Numbered from the stretch's first letter, positions 23,823-32,053 are shown. The stretch is DNA of 64,000 bases from Streptosporangium album (GCF_014203795.1 NZ_JACHJU010000001.1:2728001-2792000), one strand, 5' to 3'. Program-made: numbers and translations. The notes: generated from the letters alone by a model not told the origin.

Positions 23823-25273
23823 TAGTACTTCGTTAAGTTACGAAGTGTTATGGGGCGCGTACATTTGATGGCATACGTGGCAAGCGCCGGTCCAGGTGGC
23901 GAGTAAAGCCTGGAGTTCGCCGAGAACCTCATACAAGGTCAGGCCGGCGCAGGGACTTTTGGGTCTAGCCGTAGTTCGGTACAGAATGCCTGCGCTAATG
24001 CGGCCAGGGTGACGTGGCGGTGCCAGCCGAAGAAGCTCCGCCCCTCAAAATGCTTGAGGCCAAGACCGGTATTGAGCTCCCGGTAGTCATGCTCGATCCG
24101 CCAGCGGATCTTGGCGAGCCGGACGAGTTCGCGCAGCGGAGTCTCGGCGGGGAGATTGGTGATCCAGTAATCGGTGGGTTCGGATTCGCCTGCCGGCCAT
24201 TCCACCAGCAGCAAACGCGCAGGCAGGCTGCCGTCGGGGTTGCGGGGGATGTCTTTGTTGGCCAAGAGAACCGGTAGAGCCATGAAGCGTGATCGCATTT
24301 TCGCGCCTGGATTACCGCTGGTCTTCCTTGTGCCTTGCCGCCAGGTCACCCGCCGCAGATTCGCCCGCCCTGCCGCCAATGCGAGATTGCGCAGATTCGA
24401 TGGCTTGCCTGGATAGCGTGGTCTCGGCGGGCGCCCCTTGCCGCTGTATTCCGGCAGTTCAGGCACCGCATCTCCGGGGTAGGCCGACAGATCATCGGAG
24501 ACGGCCGCCACGTAAGACAGGCCGCGGTCCTCCAGTCCCAGCCGGAAAGCGGTGCAATCGCCATAACCGGAGTCAAAGACCACCGGAAGATCGGTGCCGA
24601 CTCCCCACTCGTCGTACATCTGGTCGATCATGTTTAACGCCAGTCGCCACTTCTCCTGGTGACCGACGTCCTGAGGGATCTTGCACCGGTCGCGGCGCTT
24701 GTGGACCGTTTCCGCCTGAACCGGATCCTCGATCTTGGCCGGGTCCCACGACTCGGGGATGAACAGCCGCCAATTGACCGCGGACGAGGCATGATCGGTG
24801 ACCAGATGTGCGCTGACGCCGATCTGGCAGTTTCCGGTCTTGCCCAGCGTCCCGGAATACATCCGGGCCACTCCCGGAGAATTCGGGCCGTCCTTGGGGA
24901 AGCCGACATCGTCGATGACGACCGCCTGCGGACCGATCCGTTCCAGCGCCCAATGTGTGAGGTTTTCCCGGACCGGTTCGTAGTCCCAGGTCGAGTCGGC
25001 CATGAATTGCTGTAACCGCTGGGTGTCAACTCCCAGACGCTCCGCCATCGGATCCATCGACTTGCGCCGCCCGTCCAGCATCAGCCCCCGCAGATACAAC
25101 TCGCCGGTGGCGAGTTGATCACGGCGACGAAGCACCCTCCGCAGCATCTGATCTGCAAACTTCTCAAGCCGCGGGCGCACCGGCGCCATCTCGTCAGGTG
25201 TCACGACAACATGATCCCGAAGTGACTTCTCAAAATGATCACGCTAGGTGATCGACAATCTAACGAAGTACTA
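23823..25273 (-). mobile_element. Second IS701-family element
   Basis: Terminal inverted repeats TAGTACTTCGTTA (23823-23835) and TAACGAAGTACTA (25261-25273) are flanked by CTAG at 23819-23822 and 25274-25277. The left CTAG is shared with the preceding IS701 element, so the two lie head-to-tail on one target. The transposase on the minus strand is intact. Confidence 0.9.
23939..25204 (-). CDS. IS701-family transposase
   Basis: A 421-residue DDE transposase, complete. It starts MTPDEMAPVRPRLEKFADQM. The first catalytic Asp lies in AVVIDDVGFPKDGPNSPGVA, the second in LPVVFDSGYGDCTAFRLGLE, and the Glu in WRIEHDYRELNTGLGLKHFE. It ends AFCTELRLDPKVPAPA. It is clearly related to, but diverged from, the interrupted IS701 transposase next to it. 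It is on the opposite strand to that copy, so the two elements arrived separately rather than by tandem duplication. Confidence 0.92.
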   Translation of the reverse strand: MTPDEMAPVRPRLEKFADQMLRRVLRRRDQLATGELYLRGLMLDGRRKSMDPMAERLGVDTQRLQQFMADSTWDYEPVRENLTHWALERIGPQAVVIDDVGFPKDGPNSPGVARMYSGTLGKTGNCQIGVSAHLVTDHASSAVNWRLFIPESWDPAKIEDPVQAETVHKRRDRCKIPQDVGHQEKWRLALNMIDQMYDEWGVGTDLPVVFDSGYGDCTAFRLGLEDRGLSYVAAVSDDLSAYPGDAVPELPEYSGKGRPPRPRYPGKPSNLRNLALAAGRANLRRVTWRQGTRKTSGNPGAKMRSRFMALPVLLANKDIPRNPDGSLPARLLLVEWPAGESEPTDYWITNLPAETPLRELVRLAKIRWRIEHDYRELNTGLGLKHFEGRSFFGWHRHVTLAALAQAFCTELRLDPKVPAPA

Positions 25274-25276
25274 CTA

Positions 25277-26512
25277 GTGCTGGGTTCCTCAAAGGGTGTT
25301 GAGCTGAGCGGTGGCCAGCCATCCTGATCAGGGGCATCGTGGATGACAGGGAGGTGGTGTCATCATGCCGAAACTGCTGCACGCCCGAGCGCCGCGAGAC
25401 GGCGAGGAGGAACGCCAGATCCGTAAACTCGCCGGTGCCCGGCACGCCCCGGCCGACTGGATCCAGCGCGCCCAGATCGTCGTGTTGAGCTGGGAGGAGA
25501 TGCGCGGCCCGGCCATCGCCGCGATGCTGGGCTGTCATCCGGAGACCGTGCGCCGCCGGTTGCGCCGCTTCAACGCCGAAGGCATCGACGGGCTCGGTGA
25601 CCGGCCCGGGCCCGGTCGCAGACCGCGGATCACCCAAGCCGAACGATCGCAGCTCATCGCGCTGGTCAAGACGACACCGCCCGGGCGGCTGCGCTGGGAG
25701 CCCTGGGGTGAGCTGGAGGCCGACGACGAGGATGGGCCGGCGGTGTGGACCCTGGATGCCCTCACCGCCGCCGCCCGTGAGCAGGGCATCGACATTCACC
25801 GTTCCCAGGTGCGCCGGATCCTTCTGAAAGAGGGGGTGAGATGGCGCCGCACCCGGTCCTGGACCACCAGCAAGGACCCGGACTTCGCCGCAAAAGAACG
25901 CAGGTCGTCGGCCTGTACACCGACCCGCCGGACGGCGCGGTCGTCGTCTGCGCCGACGAGCTGGGGCCGGTGACCCCGCGTACCTTCGGCCCCGCGCCCG
26001 CCTGGTCCGCCGACGGCCACCGGATCAAAGCGCCGCTGGAATACTTCCGCGGCCCCGACAAGACCTGGGTGTACGGTGCGCTGCGCGTCGCCGACGGCGC
26101 CGCGGTCACCATGACCGCCGCCTCCCGCAACAGCGACTGCTACCAGCGGTTCCTGCAACGACTCGAGGACGCCGACCCCGGCCACGGTGACATCTGGGTG
26201 ATCGCCGACAACCTGTCCGGTCACAACAGCCTCGCCACCCGCACATGGCCGGCCGACCATCCCCGCATCCAGCACGCGTTCATCCCCGTCGGCGCCTGCC
26301 GGCTCAATCTGCAGGAGGCGTGGTGGCGGATCTTCCGCCACCACGCCCTGGCCGGAGTGTCCTTCGCTGATAGCAAGGACATCGACCACGCCACCCGCAT
26401 CGCCACCGCCCAGCTCAACCAGCGGGCCAAACCCTGGGTCTGGGGACGGCCACCACCGGCCCCCAGACACCTACGCCGCCAGTTCGTCTACAGCCTTTGA
26501 GGAACGGAGCAC
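25277..26512 (+). mobile_element. IS630-family insertion sequence
   Basis: Imperfect inverted ends GTGCTGGGTTCCTCAAAGG (from 25277) and its partner at 26494-26512 (CCTTTGAGGAACGGAGCAC) lie between TA dinucleotides at 25275-25276 and 26513-26514. That is the TA target duplication of IS630. Its left junction creates the CTAG later used by the IS701 elements. On the right it interrupts an unidentified minus-strand gene remnant. Confidence 0.88.
25365..26500 (+). CDS. IS630-family transposase, probable programmed -1 frameshift
   Basis: The first frame (from ATG 25365, behind GGGAGGTGG) encodes the helix-turn-helix part (IAAMLGCHPETVRRRLRRFN, then GDRPGPGRRPRITQAERSQL). The DDE part is one base back, ending at 26500: VVVCADELGPVTPRTFGP with the first Asp, GDIWVIADNLSGHNSLAT with the second, and RLNLQEAWWRIFRHHAL with the Glu. 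The two frames overlap around GCAAAAG at 25890-25896. A -1 slip of the AAA codon there gives FAAKRTQVVGLY and joins the halves smoothly. IS630 elements are known to use such frameshifts, so I treat it as a working gene; a simple mutation cannot be excluded. Confidence 0.8.
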
Positions 26513-27091
26513 TAGCTCGCTCTCGTACCACCAGCCGCCGTGCTGGTCCTGCCATCGACGCTGCAGCCGGGCGGTGATGATCTGGCCGTCGGGCAGTTCG
26601 ACGGTCACCGGACAGCTGGGCGCTCCACCCTGGTCAGGTTGCGGGCCCACGGCTACTCCCCCGTCGGCCCGGTGTCGTCCAGGTGCTTGAGCCGGCGCGC
26701 GCCTTGAGGCTTGATCCCAAGCGGTGAAGTCCCGCTGGACCAGATCATCGGCAGGGGTCGCTGCGGGGTCCCAGCGGGTCAGCCCACGCCGGCGGCGCCG
26801 GTGCACCCCTTCAAGCCGGGCGGCGCGCATCAGCCGGGCCACCCGCTTGCGCCCGATGCGCACCCCGTACTCCTCCCGCAACTCGGCATGCACGCGCGGA
26901 GAACCATAGGTTCCGCGCGATCCCGCATGGATCTTGATGATCGTTTCCGTCAGAGCCTCATCCTGACGGGCCCGCCGGGAGGGTCCGCGGTTCTTCCAGG
27001 CGTAGTAGCCCTGGCGCGACACACCCAGCACCCGGGCCAGAAGGGAGACGCCGTAGCGTGTCTTCTCCGCGTCGATCAGCCGGTACTTCAT
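26471..27091 (-). pseudogene. IS3-family OrfB remnant fused to foreign sequence
   Basis: From 27091 the frame encodes the OrfB beginning MKYRLIDAEKTRYGVSLLAR, then VSRQGYYAWKNRG and YGSPRVHAELREEYGVRIGR, up to DDLVQRDFTA near 26715. The whole integrase core (three catalytic acids) is missing. After that the frame reads unrelated sequence, including CPVTVELPDGQIITARLQRR and QDQHGGWWYESELVL, which looks like part of another gene, itself cut at 26513 by the IS630 element. Non-functional. Confidence 0.8.
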
Positions 27092-27377
27092 CTCGGCCGA
27101 TCCGTCTCCCGAGCGAAGAAACCGCGGCCTTCTTCAGGATCTCCCGCTCCTCACGCAGCTGACGGACCTCCCGCCGCAGCCGGGCCGGCTCCTCCTTCTC
27201 GGTGCTGGTCAGGCCGTCCTCGCGGCGGCCCTCATCGAGGTCGGCCTGGACCACCCAGTTACGGATCGACTGCGCGGTCGGCTCGAACTCCTTGGCCAGT
27301 TCCTCCGGCGTCCGGCCGGCGCGGACCAGCTCCACCATCTGCCGCCGGAACTCCGGCGGGTACGGCGGACGTGACAT
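26958..27377 (-). pseudogene. IS3-family OrfA, frameshifted
   Basis: ATG 27377 starts MSRPPYPPEFRRQMVELVRA, a standard IS3 OrfA helix-turn-helix, followed by the leucine-zipper-like LRREVRQLREEREILKKAA. The family normally continues FFARETDRPR and stops; here the frame becomes VSSLGRRIGRDE and runs on. Restoring one base near 27117-27124 recovers FFARETDRPR and the usual -1 overlap with OrfB, so a single-base deletion is likely. Confidence 0.78.
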
Positions 27378-27577
27378 CGGCACTTGTGAACTCCTGCCGG
27401 GACACATCGTCCAAAGCGATCAGGTGTCCACAAGACCGAGACAACATCAGTGGCTTGTTGCACCGATCCCCAACTGTCGATCTAGGGCAAGAGGCCCAGT
27501 TCCATTCCGCAAATATCCCGCGAAGAGCGGCCGAGGGCTGCTCAGGGGGCGCATGGCTGCACAACCCGGAAACGATC

Positions 27578-27619
27578 AACGGCGTCTGACCGCGACGAAA
27601 CCGCTGGTCAGACGCCGTT
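27578..27619 (-). terminator. Hairpin downstream of tRNA-Ser
   Basis: AACGGCGTCTGACC (27578-27591) and GGTCAGACGCCGTT (27606-27619) form a perfect 14-bp stem starting 15 bases past the tRNA 3' end on the minus strand. A diverged copy lies beside the left attachment repeat (about 15103-15160). It probably terminates tRNA-Ser transcription. Confidence 0.6.
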
Positions 27620-27631
27620 TTCACTGGTGGA

Positions 27632-27691
27632 AGCGGAGAGCGTGGGATTCGAACCCACGAGGAGCCGCAAAGCCCCTAGCGGTTTTCAAGA
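27632..27691 (-). repeat. attR-like repeat within tRNA-Ser
   Basis: The 60 bases here are identical to 15167-15226. Because the tRNA is complete on this side, this is the end at which the incoming element restored the gene. Confidence 0.85.
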
Positions 27692-27722
27692 CCGCCGCCA
27701 TCGTCCACTAGGCGAGCTCTCC
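27634..27722 (-). tRNA. tRNA-Ser (anticodon UGA)
   Basis: An 89-nt type II tRNA. The acceptor stem GGAGAGC (27716-27722 on the complement) pairs with GCTCTCC (27635-27641), with discriminator G at 27634. The anticodon stem GCGGT/ACCGC encloses the loop CTTGAAA with anticodon TGA. A long variable arm (GGGGCTTTGCGGCTCC) and T-arm GTGGGTTCGAATCCCAC are present. The 3' CCA is not encoded. It is the integration target of the island to its left. Confidence 0.96.
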
Positions 27723-27850
27723 TGGCGACACGCTCCGGAGAACGTGTCAGATTGCACTTTAGTCTCTCCCCATCCCCGGTGCGTACCGGATACGGCGGGT
27801 GTCCCGGCTCTGCCCGATAACTCGGAGCCGAGGCGCCCGCCGTACCGGAT

Positions 27851-30466
27851 TCAAGGTTGCATGCCGGCGAAGCCGTCACCCACCGAGGCCGCCAGGCGGA
27901 GGTAGGACTCGCGGGTGCCGGGCTGCAGCCTTTCCAGGTCGATCTCTGCGCCCTCTTCGAGGTGGGGGTCGTAGGGGACCCGGATCACGGCACGGCAGCG
28001 GGCCGCGAAGTGGGCCTCCAGACGGTCGAGGTCCACGGTGGACTTCGACCGCGGACGGACGCTGCACAGCACCACCGTGGCGGAGCGGACCAGCTCCTCG
28101 TAGTGGTGGGCCTCCAGCCAGTCCAGCGTCGCCGAGGCGGCGCGGGCGCCGTCCACGGACGGGGAGCTGACCAGGACGAGCTGGTCGGCCAGGCCGAGGA
28201 CGCCCGACATGGCCGAATGGAGCAGGCCGGTACCGCAGTCGGTGATGCAGATCGAGTAGAAGTTCTCCAGAACCTGGGCCACCGACTGGTAGTCGGACGC
28301 GCTGAACGCCTCGGACACCGACGGATCCCGGTCGGAGGCGAGGATCTCCAGGCGGGACGGGGCCTGCGAGGTGAAAGCCCGGATGTCGACGTAGCGCTTG
28401 ATCTGCTGACGCTCGTTGAGCAGGTCGCGGACGGTCGCGGAGGTTTCGAGCTCGACCTTGTCCGACAGGGTGCCGCGGTCGGGGTTGGCGTCGACCGCGA
28501 TGACCCTGTCGCCGCGGACCTGGGCCAGGGTGGCGCCGAGGCCGACCGTGGTGGTGGTCTTTCCTACGCCGCCCTTCAGGCTGAGCACGGCGACCCGGTG
28601 GTGGCCCGTGGCGACGGGAGTGCGCGCACGGCCGACGAGTTCGCGGCGGCGGCGGACCTCAGGGGACTCGCCAGGCTTGATCAGGCCTGCCGACGCCTTG
28701 TAGATCAGCTTGCGCCAGCCGCCGGCGGGCCCGTTACGGCGCCCCCTGAGCAGCGACTCGGGATCCAGGCTGTCAGCCGACGGTCTGGGCACGCCTGGCA
28801 CCTGCTGCCGGGAGGGGGCGCTGAAGGCGGGCGGCGGGGCCGACTGGCGACGGCGCGCCTGGTACGGCTCACGGACCGGCTCAGCCGTCTCCCTGCCGGA
28901 CGCGGGAGACGCGGCCTGTTCCGCGGCGAAAGCCTCGTCCCGGTTGGGAACAGAAGACGCATCCCGGCCCGACACGGGGACCGTGTCCCGGCCGGAAGCC
29001 GGAAGTGTGTCCCGACCTGACGCGAAAGCCGTGTCCTGGCCGGAAGCCGGAGCCTCGTGCCGGTCCTGCGCGAAGGGCTTGCTCGGCTCGGGAGCGAAAG
29101 TCGTCTCCCGCTCCGAGGTGAACGGCCTGTCCCGATCGGACCCGAACGCCGTGTCCCGATCGGACCCGAACGCCGTGTCCCGGCCGGACCCGAATGAGCC
29201 GGACCCGAATGGAGTGTCCCGCTCGGGAGCGAACGACTTGTCCCGGCCGAACTCGAATGGCTCGTCCCGACCGGACCCGAACGGAATGTCCGGGCCGGAG
29301 CCGAACGCCTTGTCCCGATCGGAGCCGGAAGCCGCCTCCTGCTCCGGAGCGAACAGCCTGTCCCTGTCTCGGGCGGAGCCTGCGGAATCGGAGGAGGCCA
29401 CGGAACCGGAGAGATCGGCGCCGAACGGGCCGGGGACGTGATCTGCCGGCACGACCGGGGCCGGACGCTCGGCCCCGAAGGACACCGGGACCCGGAACGG
29501 CTCGGCGACCTCGGGTGTGGAAGGCCCGGGGGTCTCAGGAGCCGTCCGGAGCGACTCGCTGACGATGAACGGCTCGGCGGTCGTGAGAACCGGCAGGTCG
29601 TGATCCTGTCCGGCGTCAGGGGAATCGGACCGGTCGTCCTCGTGATCAGCGGCATCGGAGGTGGAGTCGTCGCGGTCGGAGCCGGTGCTCACGAGCGCGG
29701 ACCGGTCACGATCGGAGTCCGTGCCGTCGAAGGCGGAACGGTCACGGTCATGCTCGGTGCCGGAGGGCGTGAATTGGTCGGAGCCGGTGCCGGAGAACGT
29801 GAATCGCTCCCGATCGGAGTCCGCACCGCCGGACGCGGATCCCCCGGGCTCCGGAGCCGAAGGTTTGAAAGGTTCGAGGGTCGGGCCGGAGGACTCGCCC
29901 GGCTTCTCCGGGCGCTGGGGTTGCTCGAACAGCCCGCGAGACGGCTCCTGCTCGGGCTCGGAGCGCGGAGATCGGAGCTCGGGTTGCGAGACACGGAGCT
30001 CGGGCTCGGAGTGCGAGACACGGAGCTCGGGCTCGGGGAACTCGCCCGTTGTGTGACCGCCGGTGTCACCCTGCTCCTGGCGGGGCAGCGGCTTGAGCGG
30101 GGCCAGGAAGCCATCGTCGTCCTGGGCAGGGGGCACCGGTAGGGCGGGAAGGGTGAAGGCGCTCACCGTGTCGGCCGCCTCCATCCAGTCGGCCGCGTCG
30201 GCGTCCTCGGCCGGAGCGTCCTTCAGGGCCGCCGATGCGCCCGCAGGGTCGTAGGCCGAATCGACCGCCGTGCGGAACAGCGGTGACGAGGCCGCGTCGG
30301 GGTCGGACGGCACGGAACCCCACGGGTCCTTCGGGTATGGCGAAATGGCGGCTCCGTCCATCGTGGTGCTCGTCACCACGCCGGGAGGTGCCTCCTCCTG
30401 CTCCTTGATCGCGTCGAGCCAGGCGAGCTGTTCCTCGAGAGATTCCTCACGATCGTGTCTCGCCAC
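27851..30466 (-). CDS. MinD/ParA-like ATPase with long disordered FG/RD repeat region
   Basis: An 871-residue protein. GTG 30466 follows GAGGGGGA and starts VARHDREESLEEQLAWLDAI. Residues about 30-560 are low-complexity and acidic/Pro/Ser-rich. They contain many degenerate eight-residue repeats of the form FGSGRDxx or FGSDRDxx (densest near 28950-29330 of the DNA). The C-terminal 280 residues are a deviant-Walker ATPase: SLKGGVGKTTTTVGLG, VIAVDANPDRGTLSDKV, ICITDCGTGLLHSAMSGVL and VLCSVRPRSK. This architecture resembles EspI-type proteins of ESX/type VII secretion, but no ESX genes are in view. A role in positioning or regulating a membrane complex is inference. Confidence 0.85.
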   Translation of the reverse strand: MARHDREESLEEQLAWLDAIKEQEEAPPGVVTSTTMDGAAISPYPKDPWGSVPSDPDAASSPLFRTAVDSAYDPAGASAALKDAPAEDADAADWMEAADTVSAFTLPALPVPPAQDDDGFLAPLKPLPRQEQGDTGGHTTGEFPEPELRVSHSEPELRVSQPELRSPRSEPEQEPSRGLFEQPQRPEKPGESSGPTLEPFKPSAPEPGGSASGGADSDRERFTFSGTGSDQFTPSGTEHDRDRSAFDGTDSDRDRSALVSTGSDRDDSTSDAADHEDDRSDSPDAGQDHDLPVLTTAEPFIVSESLRTAPETPGPSTPEVAEPFRVPVSFGAERPAPVVPADHVPGPFGADLSGSVASSDSAGSARDRDRLFAPEQEAASGSDRDKAFGSGPDIPFGSGRDEPFEFGRDKSFAPERDTPFGSGSFGSGRDTAFGSDRDTAFGSDRDRPFTSERETTFAPEPSKPFAQDRHEAPASGQDTAFASGRDTLPASGRDTVPVSGRDASSVPNRDEAFAAEQAASPASGRETAEPVREPYQARRRQSAPPPAFSAPSRQQVPGVPRPSADSLDPESLLRGRRNGPAGGWRKLIYKASAGLIKPGESPEVRRRRELVGRARTPVATGHHRVAVLSLKGGVGKTTTTVGLGATLAQVRGDRVIAVDANPDRGTLSDKVELETSATVRDLLNERQQIKRYVDIRAFTSQAPSRLEILASDRDPSVSEAFSASDYQSVAQVLENFYSICITDCGTGLLHSAMSGVLGLADQLVLVSSPSVDGARAASATLDWLEAHHYEELVRSATVVLCSVRPRSKSTVDLDRLEAHFAARCRAVIRVPYDPHLEEGAEIDLERLQPGTRESYLRLAASVGDGFAGMQP

Positions 30467-30581
30467 CGTGTTCCCCCTCGGGATGGGCATAAAAGGGCAG
30501 CAAACACATAGCAGGTTAACGCCCTGTGTTCTTGTCAATGCAGGCAACCACCAAGTTGAGCCCACCGGATAGCTTGGTCAT

Positions 30582-31538
30582 ATGCACGCCATCGTGATCG
30601 ATAAACCTGGTGGACCCGGAGTGCTGGCATGGCAGGAGGTCCCCGACCCCGTGCCCGGACCGGGTGATGTTCTCATCGATGTGGCCGCCTCGGCGGTCAA
30701 CCGGGCCGATGTGATGCAGAGACAGGGTCTGTACGACCCGCCTCCGGGCGCCCCGCCGTACCCGGGGCTGGAATGCTCCGGCGTGGTCGCCGAGGTCGGC
30801 TCGGACGTCGAGGATTTCAAACCGGGCGACCGGGTGTGCGCGCTGCTGGCCGGAGGCGGCTACGCGGAGAAGGTCGCGGTGCCCTGGCAGCAGGTCATGC
30901 CCGTGCCCGACGGTGTGGACCTGGTCGAGGCCGCGGCTCTGCCCGAGGTGGCGTGCACGGTCTGGTCCAACGTATTCATGATCGGGCGTCTGAGGAAGGG
31001 CGAGACGCTTCTCGTCCACGGTGGCGCCAGTGGGATCGGCACGATGGCCATACAGCTGGCCAAGGCGTTCGGCTCTCGCGTGGTCGTCACCGCCGGATCG
31101 GCCGAGAAGATCGCCCGCTGCCTCGATCTTGGCGCGGACGAGGGGATCGACTACCACAAGGAGGACTTCGCGGAGAAGGTCCAGGCCGATGTGATCCTTG
31201 ACATCATCGGCGGCAAATACCTGCAGGGGAACGTGAAAGCGCTCAAGACCGGCGGGCGGCTCGTCGTGATCGGACTGCAGGGCGGCTCCAAGGGGGAGCT
31301 GAACCTGGGTGCTCTCCTCGCCAAACGGGCCTCCGTGCACGGCACCACGCTACGCGGGCGTCCGGTCGACGAGAAGGGGGTCATCGTACGCGGTGTCGTG
31401 GAAAACGTCTGGCCCCTTGTCGCCGCGGGAGCGATCCGTCCGGTCATCTATGCCCGAGTGCCGATGAGCGACGCCGCGGAGGCTCACAAGATCATGGAGT
31501 CCGGCGACCACATCGGGAAAATCCTGCTAGTAGGTTGA
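30582..31538 (+). CDS. NADPH:quinone oxidoreductase (zinc-free MDR family, PIG3-like)
   Basis: A 318-residue medium-chain dehydrogenase/reductase. It has the quinone-reductase start MHAIVIDKPGGPGVLAWQEV, the substrate-side motif SAVNRADVMQRQGLYDPPPG, and the nucleotide-binding fold with LLVHGGASGIGTMAIQLAKA (GGASGIG in place of GxGxxG, typical of PIG3/QOR). The zinc ligands of alcohol dehydrogenases are absent. It reduces quinones or enones with NADPH in the cytoplasm. It overlaps the next gene's ribosome-binding region (stop at 31536-31538, bpa ATG at 31544), so the two are co-transcribed. Confidence 0.88.
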   Translation: MHAIVIDKPGGPGVLAWQEVPDPVPGPGDVLIDVAASAVNRADVMQRQGLYDPPPGAPPYPGLECSGVVAEVGSDVEDFKPGDRVCALLAGGGYAEKVAVPWQQVMPVPDGVDLVEAAALPEVACTVWSNVFMIGRLRKGETLLVHGGASGIGTMAIQLAKAFGSRVVVTAGSAEKIARCLDLGADEGIDYHKEDFAEKVQADVILDIIGGKYLQGNVKALKTGGRLVVIGLQGGSKGELNLGALLAKRASVHGTTLRGRPVDEKGVIVRGVVENVWPLVAAGAIRPVIYARVPMSDAAEAHKIMESGDHIGKILLVG

Positions 31539-31543
31539 GGACT

Positions 31544-32053
31544 ATGAACGCTGAGGAGAGCACTCCGCACATAGTGGTCATGGGCCCTCAGGGCGTCCAG
31601 GCCGAGGAGGACGGCGAAGGACGGTCGATCACCGATTTGGTCGAGCAGCCCGCCAAGGTGATGCGGATCGGCAGCATGATCCGTCAGCTCCTCGAGGAGG
31701 TCCGTGCGGCTCCGCTGGACGAGGCCAGCCGCAAGCGCCTCAAGGAGATCCACCAGAGCTCCATCAAGGAGCTCGAAGACGGTCTGGCGCCCGAGCTGGT
31801 GGAGGAGCTGGAGCGCCTGTCGCTTCCGTTCACCGAGAACGACAACGGCGCCCCGCCCAGCGACGCCGAGCTCCGGGTCGCGCACGCGCAGTTGGTCGGC
31901 TGGCTGGAGGGCCTGTTCCACGGGATACAGACCACTCTTTTCGCCCAGCAGATGGCGGCCCGCGCCCAGTTGGAGAACATGCGGAAGGCGTTGCCCAGCG
32001 GCGTCTCCCTCCCGCAGGAGGGTCATCAGGCCAGCTCGGGCCCGTATCTGTAA
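31544..32053 (+). CDS. bpa: Bacterial proteasome activator (Bpa/PafE family)
   Basis: A 169-residue helical protein of the Bpa family, whose rings open the 20S proteasome independently of ATP. Typical segments are PAKVMRIGSMIRQLLEEVRA, DEASRKRLKEIHQSSIKELE and the Trp-containing LRVAHAQLVGWLEGLFHGIQ. The C-terminus is GPYL: a version of the GQYL-type tail that docks into the proteasome (HbYX-like), with the penultimate Tyr kept. ATG 31544 is chosen over the TTG at 31535. The last 28 bp overlap the convergent HAD gene. Proteasome genes themselves are not in the window. Confidence 0.9.
   Translation: MNAEESTPHIVVMGPQGVQAEEDGEGRSITDLVEQPAKVMRIGSMIRQLLEEVRAAPLDEASRKRLKEIHQSSIKELEDGLAPELVEELERLSLPFTENDNGAPPSDAELRVAHAQLVGWLEGLFHGIQTTLFAQQMAARAQLENMRKALPSGVSLPQEGHQASSGPYL

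Larger units (their letters stand above)
15167..27691. mobile_element. Island integrated at tRNA-Ser, densely filled with insertion sequences
   Basis: A 60-bp perfect direct repeat made of the 3' part of tRNA-Ser(UGA) bounds this segment (15167-15226 and 27632-27691). That is the footprint of a tyrosine-integrase element inserted in the tRNA 3' end, with the complete tRNA restored on the right. About 12.5 kb is enclosed: ISAs1, a haloacetate dehalogenase-like hydrolase, IS4 and IS630 fragments, a flavoprotein reductase, two IS701 elements (one split by ISAzo13), IS630 and IS3 remnants. I find no integrase, excisionase or transfer gene, so it appears to be the decayed and immobilised remains of an element. 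Known mechanism; boundaries are seen directly. Confidence 0.75.

Noticed and set aside
26471-27377. Functional IS3 element with normal OrfA/OrfB frameshift
   Set aside because: OrfB lacks the catalytic core and OrfA has a one-base deletion that changes the frame.
27857-29020. Long antisense frame opposite the MinD-like ATPase
   Set aside because: No recognisable domain and composition typical of the complement of GC-rich coding DNA; the opposite strand has clear Walker motifs.
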